A stretch of 64,000 nt of DNA from Platanthera guangdongensis (GCA_039583875.1 CM077147.1:158235821-158299820), one strand, 5' to 3'. Shown: positions 35,806 through 48,900, counted from the stretch's first letter. Numbers and translations are program-made. Notes: generated from the letters alone by a model not told the origin.

Positions 35806-38055
35806 ATGAGTTCAGGAGAAAATCATAAGGAACTTGGATCCATGAAATTACATATCTGTAGGAAAGAAATTTTTAGTATTTGGAAAGAGAGAGTCAGGTT
35901 GTTTATGGAAGCATCTGACCCAAGAATCTATATTACAGTTAAAGAAGGGTCATTCATTCCTATGAAAATCCCAGTTCTTGATGTAAATCTCAGGACTCCA
36001 AAAGATTATTCTGAAATGACAAAGGACGAGATCATCTTGGCTACTATGGATAAGAGAGCACAGAATATAATAGTTAGTGTTATAGATGACTCAACATTCC
36101 AAAACTTGATTCACTGCAAAACCTCCAAGGACATGTGGGACACCTTGATTGTCTACATGGAGGGATCAGAATAAGTGAGAGAGGGCAGGAAGTCTATGCT
36201 TAATCAGGAATATGAAAGTTTTAGACAAGCCAAAACAGACAGCATAACTGAGTGCTACAAGAAGTTTTTCAGAATAGTCAATGAGATAATGTCATATGGA
36301 AGGGTTTTTAGTACATATGAGCTCAATGATAAGTTTCTTAGATCCCTAACCAAGGACTGGGATACTAAAATATGTGCCATCAGAGAGGTGGCCAGGCTTG
36401 CAGATACACCTCCACCAACTCTATTTGGAAAACTATTATCCTATGAGATGCAGCTCACTGCTAGAAAAGAGGAGGAGAAAAGCAATTAAGTCTGAATATA
36501 GAGAGAAGTCAGTTGTCTTCAAGGTTGAAGCCACAAAGAAGGATAGGAGGATGTCTCCATCTCCTCCTAAGAAAGCTACTAAAGTCATCTCAGAAGATTC
36601 TGACAATCACACATCAGACAGCCTTAATTCTGATGAAGACTTTGCTGCTTTCACAAGGCAATTTCAAAGATTCTTAAAGAAAAAATAGTGAAGATCCAAG
36701 CCATCCTCCTCACATTCCAAGGATGATTATTATCCGAAAAGGAAATCTTCAAGAAAGGACAGATATGACACTAAACCTAGTAAATTATCTTCTACTAAGA
36801 TTGTTTGTTATTGTTGCAACAACCCTAGACATGTAGTTGCTGACTGTCCTAACAAAAGAAAGGAATCAAATGACAAGAAGAAACTGTAAAATAAGGGCAA
36901 GAAGGAGAGATCCTTTGTTGCAAAGAAGGAGAAAAGCTGGATTGATTCCTCATCATCAGATTCTGAAGCTGAGACTGAATCTGAAGCCTACATTGTACTG
37001 TTTACAACTGAAGAGGATTCAGAGGAGACAGAATTCTTACAAATACTGGATTCTATCAATAGGATTGATATTCATTGCAAAGGGCTGATGGCTATATCTG
37101 AAGAAGATCAGTGCCATGATTAGCCTGGTCCCAATAAGGTAAACAACCTTTCTTCAGTTTCTGACTATTATACTGGATCAGAATCAGAAGCATCTGCATC
37201 AAGAGATGTGGATGTTTTAGAATCTGAAGGGGATGTTCATCAACTTATTGATGAATATGGTAATCTGCTATATGCACTTAAGAGAAGCAAAAACCTTGTC
37301 AAACATCAGGCTAAGGAAATTGCTGCTCTTAAGTTGGCTGCATCTGATTCAGAAAAATTGCTGGATCAGAAGATGAATGAAGTTTCCAAGCTGAATAATA
37401 TAAATTTTATTCAGATGGGAACAATTACATTCAAAAATGATCAGATCAAGGGTCTGGAAGTCAGACTACAAAGAGAAAAGGAACTTGTGGCAAAATTCTC
37501 AAAGCCAAGTCTGTCTTACAATTGATTGATTACTTCATTCACCAAAAGGGTAAGATAGGTCTAGATTTTAAGAGAAGAACTAGGGCAGCAAATTCTAAAA
37601 GAAAAGGCAAAGCTCCAGTTCAGCCACAAGCCTTCAAACCCCCTATTGCTTTTAGGAAAGTGGTGCAACCTACTAACAGGTTTGACCATGACATTACACA
37701 TGGTCACTGTAAAGCTGGTATTCTGAATGACAAGGGTGCAACTATCAATAGGGCAGCCCATGTACACACTCAACATGTTCTTCAGGAATCATTGGTATTT
37801 GATGCACCAGCCCCAGCACTAAACAAAAGGACAACTGACAGCAAGACTGTTGAGACTGTATCTAAAAGAATATACAATAAATATGAGTGTTGGTGCTGTG
37901 GCAAGGTTGGGCATTATGCCATAGATTGTTGGCACAACACCAGTGTTAGGAAAAATGTCAGCTTACCTATTAGAAAGACTGCAGGGAAATCAGTCAAGTT
38001 TCAGACTAACCTGAACCTAGAACCCAATACTTATTGGGGTTCTAAGGTTAAGTAA
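35806..38055 (+). pseudogene. gag: Copia-1 gag (Sirevirus-type), broken
   Basis: It starts with ATG at 35806 (SSGENHKELGSMKLHICRKE). The first 220 residues are a UBN2-type Gag domain (MWDTLIVYMEGSE, LNQEYESFRQAKTDSITECY). After a basic/Ser-rich linker come two CCHC knuckles: CYCCNNPRHVVADC (about 36805) and CWCCGKVGHYAIDC (about 37888), with a coiled-coil part between (about 37208-37525). A TAA at 36172, frameshifts near 36480 and 37510 and a TAG near 37122 break it. It ends in KVK-TAA (38053-38055), in frame with protease. The corresponding stop is also present in copia-2. Confidence 0.9.
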
Positions 38056-41000
38056 TTATATTTGATGCAGGTGAGTCCAAGTGGCCATACTCCAATATGG
38101 TACTTGGACAGTGGTTGTTACAGGCATATGATTGGAATAAGAAGGATGTTGAAGGATTACACTCCAATAGTGAATGGACCCAAAGTGATCTTTGGTGGAT
38201 CTGAAAAGGGGATCATCAAATAGTTTGGTAACATTTCTAATGGCTCAACTACTATCACCCAAGTGGCTTATGTGAAAGGTTTGAAACACCACCTAATAAG
38301 CATAAGCCAACTGAGTGATCTTGGTTATGACACTTCATTTATTAAGAATGGGTGTCAGATTAGAAGGACAAGTGATCAAGAGGTCATCTTGTCAGGTTAT
38401 AGAAAGGGGAATGTTTACTGTCTTAGTTTTGATTGTGAGAATAAGAACTCTCCTATATGTTTAGTTACTGATGAGAAAGCATCTGAATGTGTCAAATGAC
38501 ACAAAAGGCTAGTTCATCTTAACTACAAGACTATAGGCCAACTCTATAGCATGGAGTTAGTGAGGAATGGTCCTCAGTTCAAGTGCATAAAAGAGGATGT
38601 ATGTTCAGCTTGCCAAAAGGGCAAACAGACCAAGACCTCTTTACATGGACATGATACCAACGATTCTGTGAGGTGTTTGTACCTCCTGCATATGGATATT
38701 TTTGGTCCTATGCCAGTTCGTAGTCTAGGTAGGAAAGTCTATACACTTGTAGTTGTGGAAGACTATTCTAGTTTACTTGGGTTTTCTTCCTGAGGCAGAA
38801 ATCTGAAACCCCTACTGTCTTCCACAACTTTGTTAGGCAAATTCAGAAAGAACTTGACAGTTCAGTGGTCAAAATCAGAAGTGACCATGTGACTGAATTT
38901 CAGTCTGAATGCATGACAAGATCTTGTGAAGAACTAGGGATTCATCAAGAGTTCTCCTTACCTAGAGCTCCTCAGCAAAATGGTATTGCTGAAAGAAAGA
39001 ATAGGACTCTTATTGAGGCTGGTAGAACACTACTAAGTGATACTTCTCTCCCAAAATATTTCTGGGCTAAGGTAGTGAACACTGCATGTCATGTTCTCAA
39101 TAGAGCATCCATCACTAAAAGTCATAAAAAGACACCCTATGAGATTATGAAAGGTAGAAAACCAAACATATCCTATTTCAGGATCTTTGGTAGCAAGTGT
39201 TATTTACTTAATAATGACAAGTCTTATTTAACTAAGTTTGCTGCAAAATCTCAAGAAGGGATATTTTTTGGGTACAACAATAATAGTAGAGCTTACAGGG
39301 TCTATAACTTGACTACTCAAGTTGTAAAAGAATCTGTTCATTTAGTCTTTGATGAAACTGAACTAATCAACTGTGATAAGTCTAGTGTATCTTGTAGCTC
39401 TACAGGTTTGAAAGAAAAGTTGGACAAACTTTCCATTAATGAAGACCAACTTGCATGGCATGATGAAGAAATTGATGGATGCTGTCTAGGGGGAGTACAA
39501 TACCCTCTAGCTGTTGAAGAGTACAATGAAGTACAACATGTTGAAGAGATTGGAGAAAATCAAGATGTAGATGGATTGCCTCCAGTAATAAGGAATCTAA
39601 AGGATCATCCAGCACACCAAATTATTGGTGATCCAAGATATGGTGTCCAGACAAGGAGCAGGAACATGAACATAGTTCTTTGCTCAGGTTTCTTGTCCCA
39701 AATGGAACCCAAGAAATTTGAAGAAGCCATACAAGACACAAACTGGATTGATGCAATGTAGGAGGAGATGAATCAATTCAGAAGATGTAAAGTATGGGAG
39801 CTGGTTCCTAAACCAAAGGATCATAATGTCATTGGGACCAAGTGGATCTACAGGAACAAGATAGATGAAAATGACATCATAGTCAAAAACAAAGTAATAC
39901 TGGTAGCAAAAGGCAGACAGGAAGAGGGAATAGACTTTGATCAAACATTTGCTCCAGTGGCAAGGTTGGAAGCACTAAGGCTATTACTTGCCTATGCAAC
40001 ATACCAAGGGTTCAAGGTATTCCAGATGGATGTCAAGTCAGCGTTCTTAAATGGTGACTTAAAAGAGGAAGTCTATGTTGAACAGCCCTCAGGTTTGGTA
40101 GATTCTCTCTATCCTAAGTATGTCTATAGGCTTAAGAAAGCACTATATGGATTGAAACAAGCCCCTAGGGCTTGGTATGAAACCATGTTTACTTTCCTCA
40201 TTGAGAACAAATTCTCAAGGGGGAAAATAGACAAAACTCTATTCCTTAGGGAATCAAAAGGCAAGATGATCCTAGTTCAAATATATGTTGATGACATTAT
40301 CTTTGAATCAACAGAAAACAACCTTTGTAGAAAGTTTGCCAAACTTATGCAAGGGAAGTTTGAGATGAGCAGTATGGGTGAGCTTAAATTCTTCTTGGGA
40401 CTCCAAGTTAGACAGACTGATGATGGCTTGTCTATATCCCAGTCTAAGTTCACCAAGGAGTTGATTAAGAAGTATGACATGGAGTAAGACTCCACCATGA
40501 GAAATCCAATGGGATCAAGTATGCCTTTAGGCAAAGATGATGCAGAGAAACCTGTAGATGAGTCTTTGTATAGAGGGATAATTGGCTCCCTTGTATACTT
40601 AACTGCTAGGAGACCAGACATCATGTATGATACATGTATCTGTACTAGGTATTAAGCCTACCCTAAAGAGTCTCATTATACTGCAGTCAAAAGAATTTTG
40701 AGATATCTTAAGGGAACACCAAATCTTGGCCTTTGGTACCATAGGAATAGAGAGTTTCTACTGACTGGGTATTCAGATGCAGACGTTGCAGGATGCAAAG
40801 AAGATAGGAAAAGTACAACTGGCACATATCAGTTTTTAGGTGGAAAATTGGTGTCATGGAGCAGTAAAAAGCAGACAAGTGTGACTATTTCCATAGTTGA
40901 GTCTGAATATGTTGCTGCAGGCAGCTGTTGTGCTCAGCTATTATGGATTCAACATCAACTTGAAGATTATGGAATCCAGGTAAGTAGAACACCATTATTT

Positions 41001-41228
41001 TGTGATTTTACTAGTGCCTTTTCTATTGCTAGAAATCTTATTTCACATAGCAGAACTAAGCACATAGAAATAAGATTTCATTTCCTTAGAGATCATGTTG
41101 AAAAGGAAGATATCAGTTTAGAATTTGTCAATACTAATTTTCAAATTGCTGACATGTTCACCAAACCATTGGATGAAACTAAATTCAATTATTTTAAAAT
41201 TGAATTAGGCATGTTGAATATAGAATAA
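38056..41228 (+). pseudogene. pol: Copia-1 pol: protease, integrase, RT, RNase H, broken
   Basis: Domains in copia order. Protease: WYLDSGC (Asp at 38107). GAG-pre-integrase: about 38480-38640, its WHKRL Trp turned to TGA. Integrase core: HMDIFGPMPV, IRSDHVTEFQSE (Gly before TEF changed to Val) and QQNGIAERKNRTLIEAGRTL (38865-39761). RT: 39768-40487 with [19 protein letters not shown] and YVDD at 40284-40295. RNase H: 40698-41228 with GYSDADVAGCKEDRKSTTG and VESEYVAA, ending GMLNIE-TAA. Stops and frameshifts lie near 38223, 38497, 38790, 39759 and 40485. Confidence 0.93.
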
Positions 41229-41714
41229 GAATGACAAATTTGACTAAGTAAATGTATGTCGACACTTAAAGACAAAGGTGTCGACACTTAGAAGATGGTG
41301 TCGACACATAAGAAAATTCTGTCGACACATCCAGAAGATTGTGTCGATACTCAGAATTTGGTGTCGACACATAGTTATCCTGACACTTAAATTTTGGTGT
41401 TGACACATACAGTCGTCTGTGTCGACACACAGAGAGTATTGCAAGCTCTTAAGATTATTTGTGTCGACACATCGCAGTTGGTGTCGACACATAGTATAGT
41501 AATTCTCTGTCGAGACTTTAGTAGTCTGTGTCGACACAATCCCAACAGTGTCGACACAATAGGTTTATTTCAACCCGCCTGTTGACCTTCCTTGTTTAAA
41601 AACATATAAATAGGTGACAGTAAAACCCTGTCAACTACCCTCTCAACATTCTCGAGACCTAATCCTTTGTGTCGACAGACCTTCATCTCTCTTCTTCTAT
41701 CTCTATCATCCCTC
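41229..41714 (+). promoter_or_regulatory. Palindrome array and TATA box before third ORF, copia-1
   Basis: Between the RNase H stop and the third ORF lie about a dozen TGTCGACA-type motifs (41257-41555), a TATAAATA box (41605-41612) and a 5' leader to the ATG at 41715. The motifs are those of the LTR U3, but the sequence between them is not a copy of the LTR. The box-to-ATG distance is 103 nt (box end to ATG). Copia-2 has the same layout. I read this as an internal promoter for the third ORF; transcription is not proven. Confidence 0.6.
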
Positions 41715-44509
41715 ATGGCGCCAAAGCTGGAAGACAACATTAACGAGGGCTATAAACTAGTTCACAATGCATTTGCGAGTGGATCTTGAGAAATCCAAGC
41801 CGTGATTACCCTAATAATAGAGAATGGGTTAGAATACTTGGTCTCAGAACCAACCAAGATTTGGAAGAAGGAGGTTCTTGAATTCTACACGGCAGCAACA
41901 CTGGATTCAACGGACATGAAAATTAAGTCATCCGTTCATGGAACCAAGGTCAAACTCACTCTGAAGAGTTTGAGGAAGACACTACACTTGCCAAGGGTTC
42001 AAGAAGACGATGAAATAATATCTTCCATGACCAGAGAAGCTCTCCAAAGGTGTGGACTGGATCCCACCACCAAGATTGGATCTTCTATGCTCAGAAAGGG
42101 GATGAACTCCCATGGAAAATTTCTTTCTAAAATAATAGGAAAAGTAATTCTGTGCAAACCAGGAGGACATGAAAGGATATTTGCCTACATGTTCAATCTA
42201 ATGACCAGAGTCATCTTAAGGGTCAAAACCAAATAGTCTGCTGTGATCTTTGAAAAGATCAAAGAAATCTTCAAGTAACCAAATCTGGGAAGGATACTAA
42301 GCCTATATCTGGCTGAGAATATACCCGAAGTAATGAATAAGATTACAGGATCTAAGATCAATCATATGAGAAGAATGGATTTGAGAATACTATCCAGATG
42401 GGAAAGGGTCCTGACCAAGGATGTTTCTACACCCCAAAACAAACAAAATAGATACAACCAAAGAAGAAACCAACCCACAAGACAGCTGAATCTTCCAGTG
42501 ATTCAGAAGAAGAGGTGGTCTTCAGCTCAGATGAGGAAAGACTAGAGACTGCTAGAAAATCACCTGCTCGAGAGACTGTAGATGCTGGTCAGGTGCGGGG
42601 GGAGCAGCTTCCATAAAGCAACATCCACCAAGATCAAGTACAGGAAGAACCTCATCAAGGGGGAGCCAATGAGCTTTCTCTAGCTTCAGCTCAACAAGAG
42701 GCATTACCTTCAGGGGGAGCTTCTAAGCAACAGCCACATGTCCACACAGCTGCATTAGATAGTGAAGCAGTAACTCAATCAATACTTTAGGTAGTTCAAG
42801 ACATCAATCAAACTATTGTGGATACTGTGAATGATGCACTGGATGTACTTCTGACTGCTGTTGATAAAAATATCCAAGACCATATCCCAGATCAGGATAT
42901 TACAATGGAAGACACTGTTGACTTTGAAGGAGGAGAATCTACTGAGAAAGGGCAGGCTATTCCTTCTGTTCAAATAAATCAAGAGGTAACTCTAGAAGAG
43001 TTATTTCCTGACATACAAGATGCAAGGACTGAGGGGGAGCAGCCAAGAACTGAGAAGGAGTTGCCCTCTAGTCCAAAGGATATTGTAGATATAGCAAGTT
43101 CCTCAGAAATTTCAGAAGATGAAGCAACCTCTAGGGCCAAGAAGAGAAAGCTTGTGGAACTCGGGAAGAGGAGCTCTGGCTATAATAAATCCTTGCAAGC
43201 TATTCCATAAACTCCAACACCTGTAGTAGACTTCAATTCCTTTCTAGTGCAACTGCAAGTTAAGATGGATGAGCAAAGAGCAGCTCTTGAGAAATATGTA
43301 GATGAAAGTCATAAGGAACTTCAATTTTCTTTGGCTCAAGATATCAAATCTATCAGATTTGAGGTAAATCATCATAAAAAGGAGATGACAGATTGCTTCC
43401 ATATGGGAGGTAATGCTGTAGTTTATTTAGCCAAACAACAAGTGGAAGCCAAAACACAGATAGATGATATAACAATCAAACAAGGCTATGTTTTGGAAAA
43501 TCAAATAAGAATGAATGACAATCTTACTGAATCTCATAATGTGATTGTCACGGAACTTAAGAATATATCAACTGCTTTCACTACAAACATTGCAAAAGAA
43601 AAGTCTGAGTTTGATAAACACCTTCAAGAAAAATTGATAGATATTAGTATTGCTATCCAAGAATCTCAGAAGATAATTTCCGAACAGCTGGTGAAGTTTA
43701 GAGCATTCTACAAGGAAGGAACCAATTATCTAGCTAATCAGATCAGGTTCCAAAAGGATGATCTAAGAGACCATGTTGAACGAGAAGTCATAAATGGGGA
43801 GAGATTGTTAGTCAATGCAGGCTCTGAACATGCTAAATGGATAACTAATACTATTAGAGCCACTCTTGGATATCCACCCCTGTGTGATGATGACAACACA
43901 GCTGAGTCAGGCATTCAAACTGCTTACAATGAAGAGGCTCAGCAGGAAGTGGCTCAAATCATTTATCCACCTGCTGACTTTGAAGGAATTCAAGTTGTTG
44001 TTCAACAAATGTACAGTCCTCCACAGGAGGTTCAGAATGTGGTTATTGAGAAAGTTGAGATGTCTGAAGCAACCTTGAAAAGAGAGCAAGAAGCTCAACT
44101 TTCTAAGAAAAGGTTTAGAGAGCATGCTGAACTAAAACGTGATTTTGAAAAATGAAGTCCCACTTCCAGGAATATAATTCTCACTTCTTGGCAAGCAGTT
44201 AAAGACAAAATGTATGATAGGTGCAAGTGGTACTCAGAACAAGAATGGAGTAAGTATCAGAAGAGGCAAGATGCCATATTTCAATTTAAAAGGGATCTCA
44301 AAGCTGGAAAGATACCTGCTACTACTGTGGAGCCAAGAAAATACTTTCCTAAGCCTTATCATTATTTTGAAAGGCAAAAGGTTAAGGCTAAAGAACTCAA
44401 GAAGAAGGATCTTAAAGTAAAGAAGCCAGCTGAAGACACTAAACCTAGTGTGCAAGCAAGGATTCAGTCTGGCAAAGGCATTGTAATCAAGGAGCCTGAT
44501 CAGCCCTAG
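41715..44509 (+). pseudogene. Third ORF (env-position coiled-coil protein) of copia-1, broken
   Basis: ATG at 41715 in good context (MAPKLEDNINEGYKLV). The first part (to about 42540) holds a globular domain (YLVSEPTKIWKKEVLEFY, SVHGTKVKLTLKSLRKTLHL, KPGGHE) resembling the plant-transposon-protein domain found in many plant retroelements. Then comes an acidic Ser/Glu-rich linker, a long coiled coil (about 43247-43760) and a basic tail (KGIVIKEPDQP). Stops at 41787, 42234, 43208 and 44153 and a frameshift between about 42540 and 42820 break it. I see no signal peptide or membrane segment, so 'env-like' describes position only. Confidence 0.75.
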
Positions 44510-44753
44510 AATAGATTGACTAGATTTTAGAACTTTGTAATCTTTAGTTTTAAAATCTATGTAATCTGTTGTTCAGAAACTTTTTGTAGTTAAAACAAAA
44601 CATTGATTCATCTTCTCTATATGTTATCATATTTTGTGATATGCTGGTTATGTTTATATATTAACCTGTCTGAATAATGCTCTTATACATCATAATCTTT
44701 ATTTTATTATAAGTGTTGTATATCATTGACTAAGGGTTATGACTTCTCCAAAT

Positions 44754-44762
44754 AGGGGGAGA
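44754..44762 (+). promoter_or_regulatory. Polypurine tract, copia-1
   Basis: AGGGGGAGA directly before the 3' LTR, within a CTTCTCCAAATAGGGGGA context conserved in copia-2 (61447). The 254 nt between the third ORF and the LTR hold nothing else I recognise. Confidence 0.85.
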
Positions 44763-44763
44763 T

Positions 44764-45028
44764 TTTTGGGTACATTGGAATTTGTGTACCAGATTTGGAG
44801 AAGCCTCACCTAACTCAATGATATTCATCAATATGTATTTGATGTGGTGTTGAGTTTCCATGTGTAGGTTAAGAAAATGAAAGAAAATTTTCTAAGTACA
44901 AGTGTCGACACTTGAGAAGCACTGTGTCGACACATGGGAAAGGTTGTGTCGACACCAGGAGCCAGCTTGTGTCGACACACAGAACTTGTGTCGACACACA
45001 GAGATTCTGTCGACAAAGACTCTGTCGA
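44764..45028 (+). repeat. 3' LTR of copia-1, first 265 nt
   Basis: It begins TTTTGGGTACATTGG (the terminal TG mutated to TT) and matches the 5' LTR up to GACTCTGTCGA, where LTR F1 starts. The last five bases GTCGA are the left target duplication of F1; the right one, GTTGA with one change, lies at 19343. Confidence 0.9.
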
Positions 45029-45977
45029 TGTAACACCCCGAAACTCAAAAGAGCGACGGGAGGCGTTTTGAGCCAAGTTTGGAATTTGGCACAGGTCACA
45101 CGGCCTGGGACATGGGCGTATCATAGGTCGTGTCCTTGGCGAGTTGTGGCGTGTTTGACACAGTCTGCTGTGTCGACACAGGGTCTGCTGTGTCTATACA
45201 GGGCTTGCTGTGTCAACACAGGGCCTGCTGTGTCGGCACAGGGCCTGCTGTGTCGGCACAGGGCCTGCTGTGGCGGCACAGGGCCTGCTGTGTCGGCACA
45301 GGGCCTGCTGTGTCGGCACAGGGCCTGCCGTGTCGAAACAGGGCCTGCTGTGTCGACACAGGGTGCGCTGTGTCGACACAGAGTGTCGACACAGAGTGTC
45401 GACACAGGGTATGCTGTGTCGACACAGGGTGTCGACACAGGGTGTCGACATAGAGTGTCGACACAGCGGTCTTGGCAGGGTCTCGACTAAATGTCCCGAC
45501 ATAGTTTAAGTTTTTCGTGGACGTGTCCTGCTCCGGTTTGTGAACCGTGCGGTGTTCGGCCCAGGTTTTCCATATCAGACCCAGATCGTAGCCGTACATT
45601 TCTTTATGTTGGGATCCGACAGCTAGAGGTTATTCCTATTGGGATATACCCGAGTGTAGGGTTTCAAAACCCTCATGTTCTGTTCGCTGGTTCTTTATCT
45701 AAGTTCTAGCGAAAGGGGAGAGCAACGAGGAAGAAGAAGTCTAGATCCGGTCGCCGGCAGAGCTTCGGAGCTCCAAATAGCAAACCGAATTCGGATCTAC
45801 GGAGGCAAGGAGAGGGCGGTGCTTTTCATCCGCATACTTTTCCATGGCACCAAGGAAGAATGCTAGGGTAAAGATTCTCTACTTGAGCATGTGAAGCTCA
45901 ACTTCTTTTGCATAGGGAAGCCCGCTCTCGCGAGTGTGCGGTGAGTTTGAGGCATTCCTTTGGGTAAACATGAATAG
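45029..45977 (+). mobile_element. 5' part of gypsy LTR F1
   Basis: It begins TGTAACACCCCG and carries one GACACGG-type palindrome (about 45097-45135), then a 20-bp tandem array, then sequence comparable with the solo LTR up to offset about 990 (GAGCATGTGAAGC against CTATGTGAAGG). It is interrupted by element E1 at 45978. The rest of this LTR would be expected beyond the window's right edge; an LTR end with the matching target duplication is at 18462-19342. Confidence 0.85.
45161..45380. repeat. 20-bp tandem repeat (11 units) in LTR F1
   Basis: Eleven in-register 20-nt units of consensus GGGCCTGCTGTGTCGGCACA, with centre variants TCGACA, TCAACA, TCTATA and GCGGCA. They are followed to about 45470 by shorter GAGTGTCGACACA units. 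ORFs on both strands (CRHRACC..., CADTAGP...) come from the repeat and are not genes. Confidence 0.95.
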
Positions 45978-48900
45978 TGTAACGTCCCGAATCGCTCTAG
46001 GCCCTTAGTGTGTGTTTTTGAGTCAGGAGGGTTGACTCGAGTCCTGGGACGTGCGTGGAATTGGACTGCACTTGTGGAGGAGTAGAGAAAGCAGTTCCCG
46101 TGTCTCTACCCGTGTACGTGAGCTGAACTCGACGAGGCATGTCGAGATCAGTGAACTGTGTCAACACCATATGACACGGGTAGCGACACGGGCGTGTCCC
46201 TACCCGTGTGTGTCGAGTTACACTCGACAGGGCGTGTCGAGACTAACGAGCTGTGTCGACATCATGTGACACGGGTAGCAACACGGGCGTGTCCCTACCC
46301 GTGTGTGTCGAGTTACACTTGATAAGACATGTCGAGACTGACGAGCTGTATCGACACCATGTGACACGGGTAGCGACTCGGGCGTGTCACTACCCATGTG
46401 TGTCGAGTTACACTCGACGAGAGGTGTCGAGATCGACGAACTGCGCGTCGACTTTGACAAATTAACATGATACAGGTAGAGACACGGGCGCGTCCCTACC
46501 CGTGTTCTCCAGTCGACGATTTTGATCAAGATCGACGAAATGGTGAGATCATCGAAATGCATCCTGAGAAGGACACGACCAGGGCACACAGCCGTGTCAT
46601 ATGGACATGGGTCGGGACACGGGTCGGGACACGGGCGTGTCCCTACCCGTGTCAACTATTGAACCGACATGGAAACTGTCGTTGCCGCTTCGCCCAGGCA
46701 GGACACGGGTAAGGACACGGCCGTGTCCCTACCCATGTCACTTTTCATATATAAGGGTGAGAGAAAACCCGAGCCGTTTTCATGCTCATTTCATTCCCTA
46801 TTTCCTGTGAGAACTCTTGGTGAGAGAGAAAACTGCTGGAGCAAGTTCTACAGGAGAAAATCCGCCATCACCGTGAAGGAGAAGATGCCGCCAAGGAGAA
46901 CTACGCGATCCATGGCCAGAAATGGTGGTACCGCTGGAACCGATGTGAGTTTCCTACCCTCTCCCTTGGTACTAGATCTATAGTTATTTTCCTAGGCGAG
47001 TCATCGACTCAAGAGAGTCTTGATGGTGGGGAGGAGTTTTTTAGGAAAGGCCATGCTAAGACTTGTGTCTTAGGTTTTAGATCTCTTCAACCACGCTCAT
47101 CTTCAATGTGATGATAAGGGATGGTTTCGTGAAGGGTATTGGCCTCTTGAGGTTGAATAAGGGAGGAGGTTTCCTGGAATGATTTGGGAAGATCGCCTTG
47201 AGGAGGAAGATGAACCGATGCCGTTCATTCCGCCTTAAGATGCGTGCAGAATCTATATTCTGCACGCAGTGAGCTTCGTGGCCATTTTTAAGTGTGATAT
47301 GGCCATATCTGGGCTTTCGGCTAAACACAAAAGTTGAAGCCATTGAAAATACCTTTCCAACGAATTGTTGCACTACTTCTAGCGAAGTATGTATCCACAG
47401 GAAAGTCTAAACGAAAATGGTGTTCAATAAATCCTACATGCAGAAACTGTGTTCTGTACGCAGTGGACTTTAAGTCCGATTTCAAATAGGATAATATCAA
47501 ATCTGGGTTGAGGTCTGAATACGAGAGTTGTAGACCACAAAAAGACCTTTCCATTGTGTGGTTACACATCTTCACCGAATTCCTGTAGCTTCGGGAATCT
47601 CCGGTCGAAGTTGCTGTCCAGATTCAACCTGCACCTAAATTCTGGGCTTTAATGGAAGATGGATTTGGATTCGGTGGAATTAATATTGCAAGATACTCGG
47701 CTTGGATGAACCCTTATGATTAATCATTTGTTGCATGATTGATGTAGCTTATTAATCAGATTTCATATTATCAAATTGTGAAACAATCTTATTTAAACGA
47801 ATTGAATTGGTAGGAATTGAAAGATTGATAATTGTGCACTCCATGTTTATATTATGACATTATCAAATGAAAAGTGTGATAGATCTTTATATGTGCATCA
47901 TGTTTATATTACGTTGTCAACATTTGGAAGTCATATAGATGAATAGATTATGGCCATGGGTATGTTTGATTACTGAAATGAGTCTAGTAGTCCAATACTT
48001 AGAGCGTCGTCTCCCTACGGGTAGTATTGTGAAGGGATGTAAGTGCGGTATTGACCGTCACTTGTTTTGGTTGTGTTGAGATAAGGTATGGATGGATGGT
48101 TGGGCTGTGTCCTCATGCTTACTTCCGAGGCCCCTTCCATGTTATGTTGATGTGGTATTTGCATGTGATGTGAGTCGACACGCGGTGTCGTAATCTTGGG
48201 TTAAGGATAGTGTGGCAGGTCTACGGGCTCGCCAGTCGTCACACTGACGGGAGTCGACAGTTAGACTTTGGGCGGTTGGGTTTGGTCCTCGGTGTTCACG
48301 TCCCGGGGCTCCTTCCGTGCCAGGTGAACGGTTGGGCTTGTCCTCGTGCTCACTCCGAGGATCCTTCCGGGTCACACTAGGTCAGTTCAGGGCTTGGTCC
48401 TCGGTGCACATCTACCCGAGGCTCCCGCTGGGCCATAGTACACATGGGCTCCGCTGTTGTGTTCTTAGCGTTGAGGCGTACGGAGGCCTAGATGAAGTAG
48501 TGTGATACCCTCCAAATAGTAGAAGTGCCCGTTCTACTATCATCGCCTGGCCACGGCGGCTGATGCCTGAGAGGTTAGCTACCTGCTCGAAAAGTGGGAA
48601 CTATAGTCTGTGTCGACAAAGCAATTGCATGTGTGTGCATGGGTGAGTCATTACATAGCATTCATAACATCTCATAGTATTGCACAACAAGATCCTCATC
48701 GTATAAGTTTGTATGAGCACTCTTATACGATGAGTTACCTTTATGTAACCCGATCCTTAACTTATAAGTTTGTATGGGCATTCTTATAAGTTAAGTTACC
48801 TTCCTGTTGTTACTTATACTTGCTAGTTTAGTGTAGCTCTTAAATGTTTGCTAGATCATGTTATTGTTACTCTTACACTACTGCCACCTGCTTGTACTTC

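Larger units (their letters stand above)
34049..45028 (+). mobile_element. Copia-1: Sirevirus-like Ty1/copia element, 3' LTR truncated
   Basis: Order: 5' LTR 34049-35726, primer site, gag, protease-integrase-RT-RNase H (to 41228), palindrome array with TATA box, third ORF (41715-44509), polypurine tract, and the first 265 nt of the 3' LTR (44764-45028), where LTR F1 is inserted. Left target duplication ATGTT at 34044-34048; the matching right one is at 20760-20764, upstream. Large gag, a long LTR and a third ORF after RNase H place it in the SIRE/Sirevirus lineage. Many stops and frameshifts show that it is inactive. Confidence 0.92.

Noticed and set aside
44912..45599. Overlapping Cys/Arg-rich ORFs of up to 192 codons on both strands
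   Set aside because: They come from the 20-bp tandem repeat of LTR F1, whose period keeps several frames open; no start context or homology.
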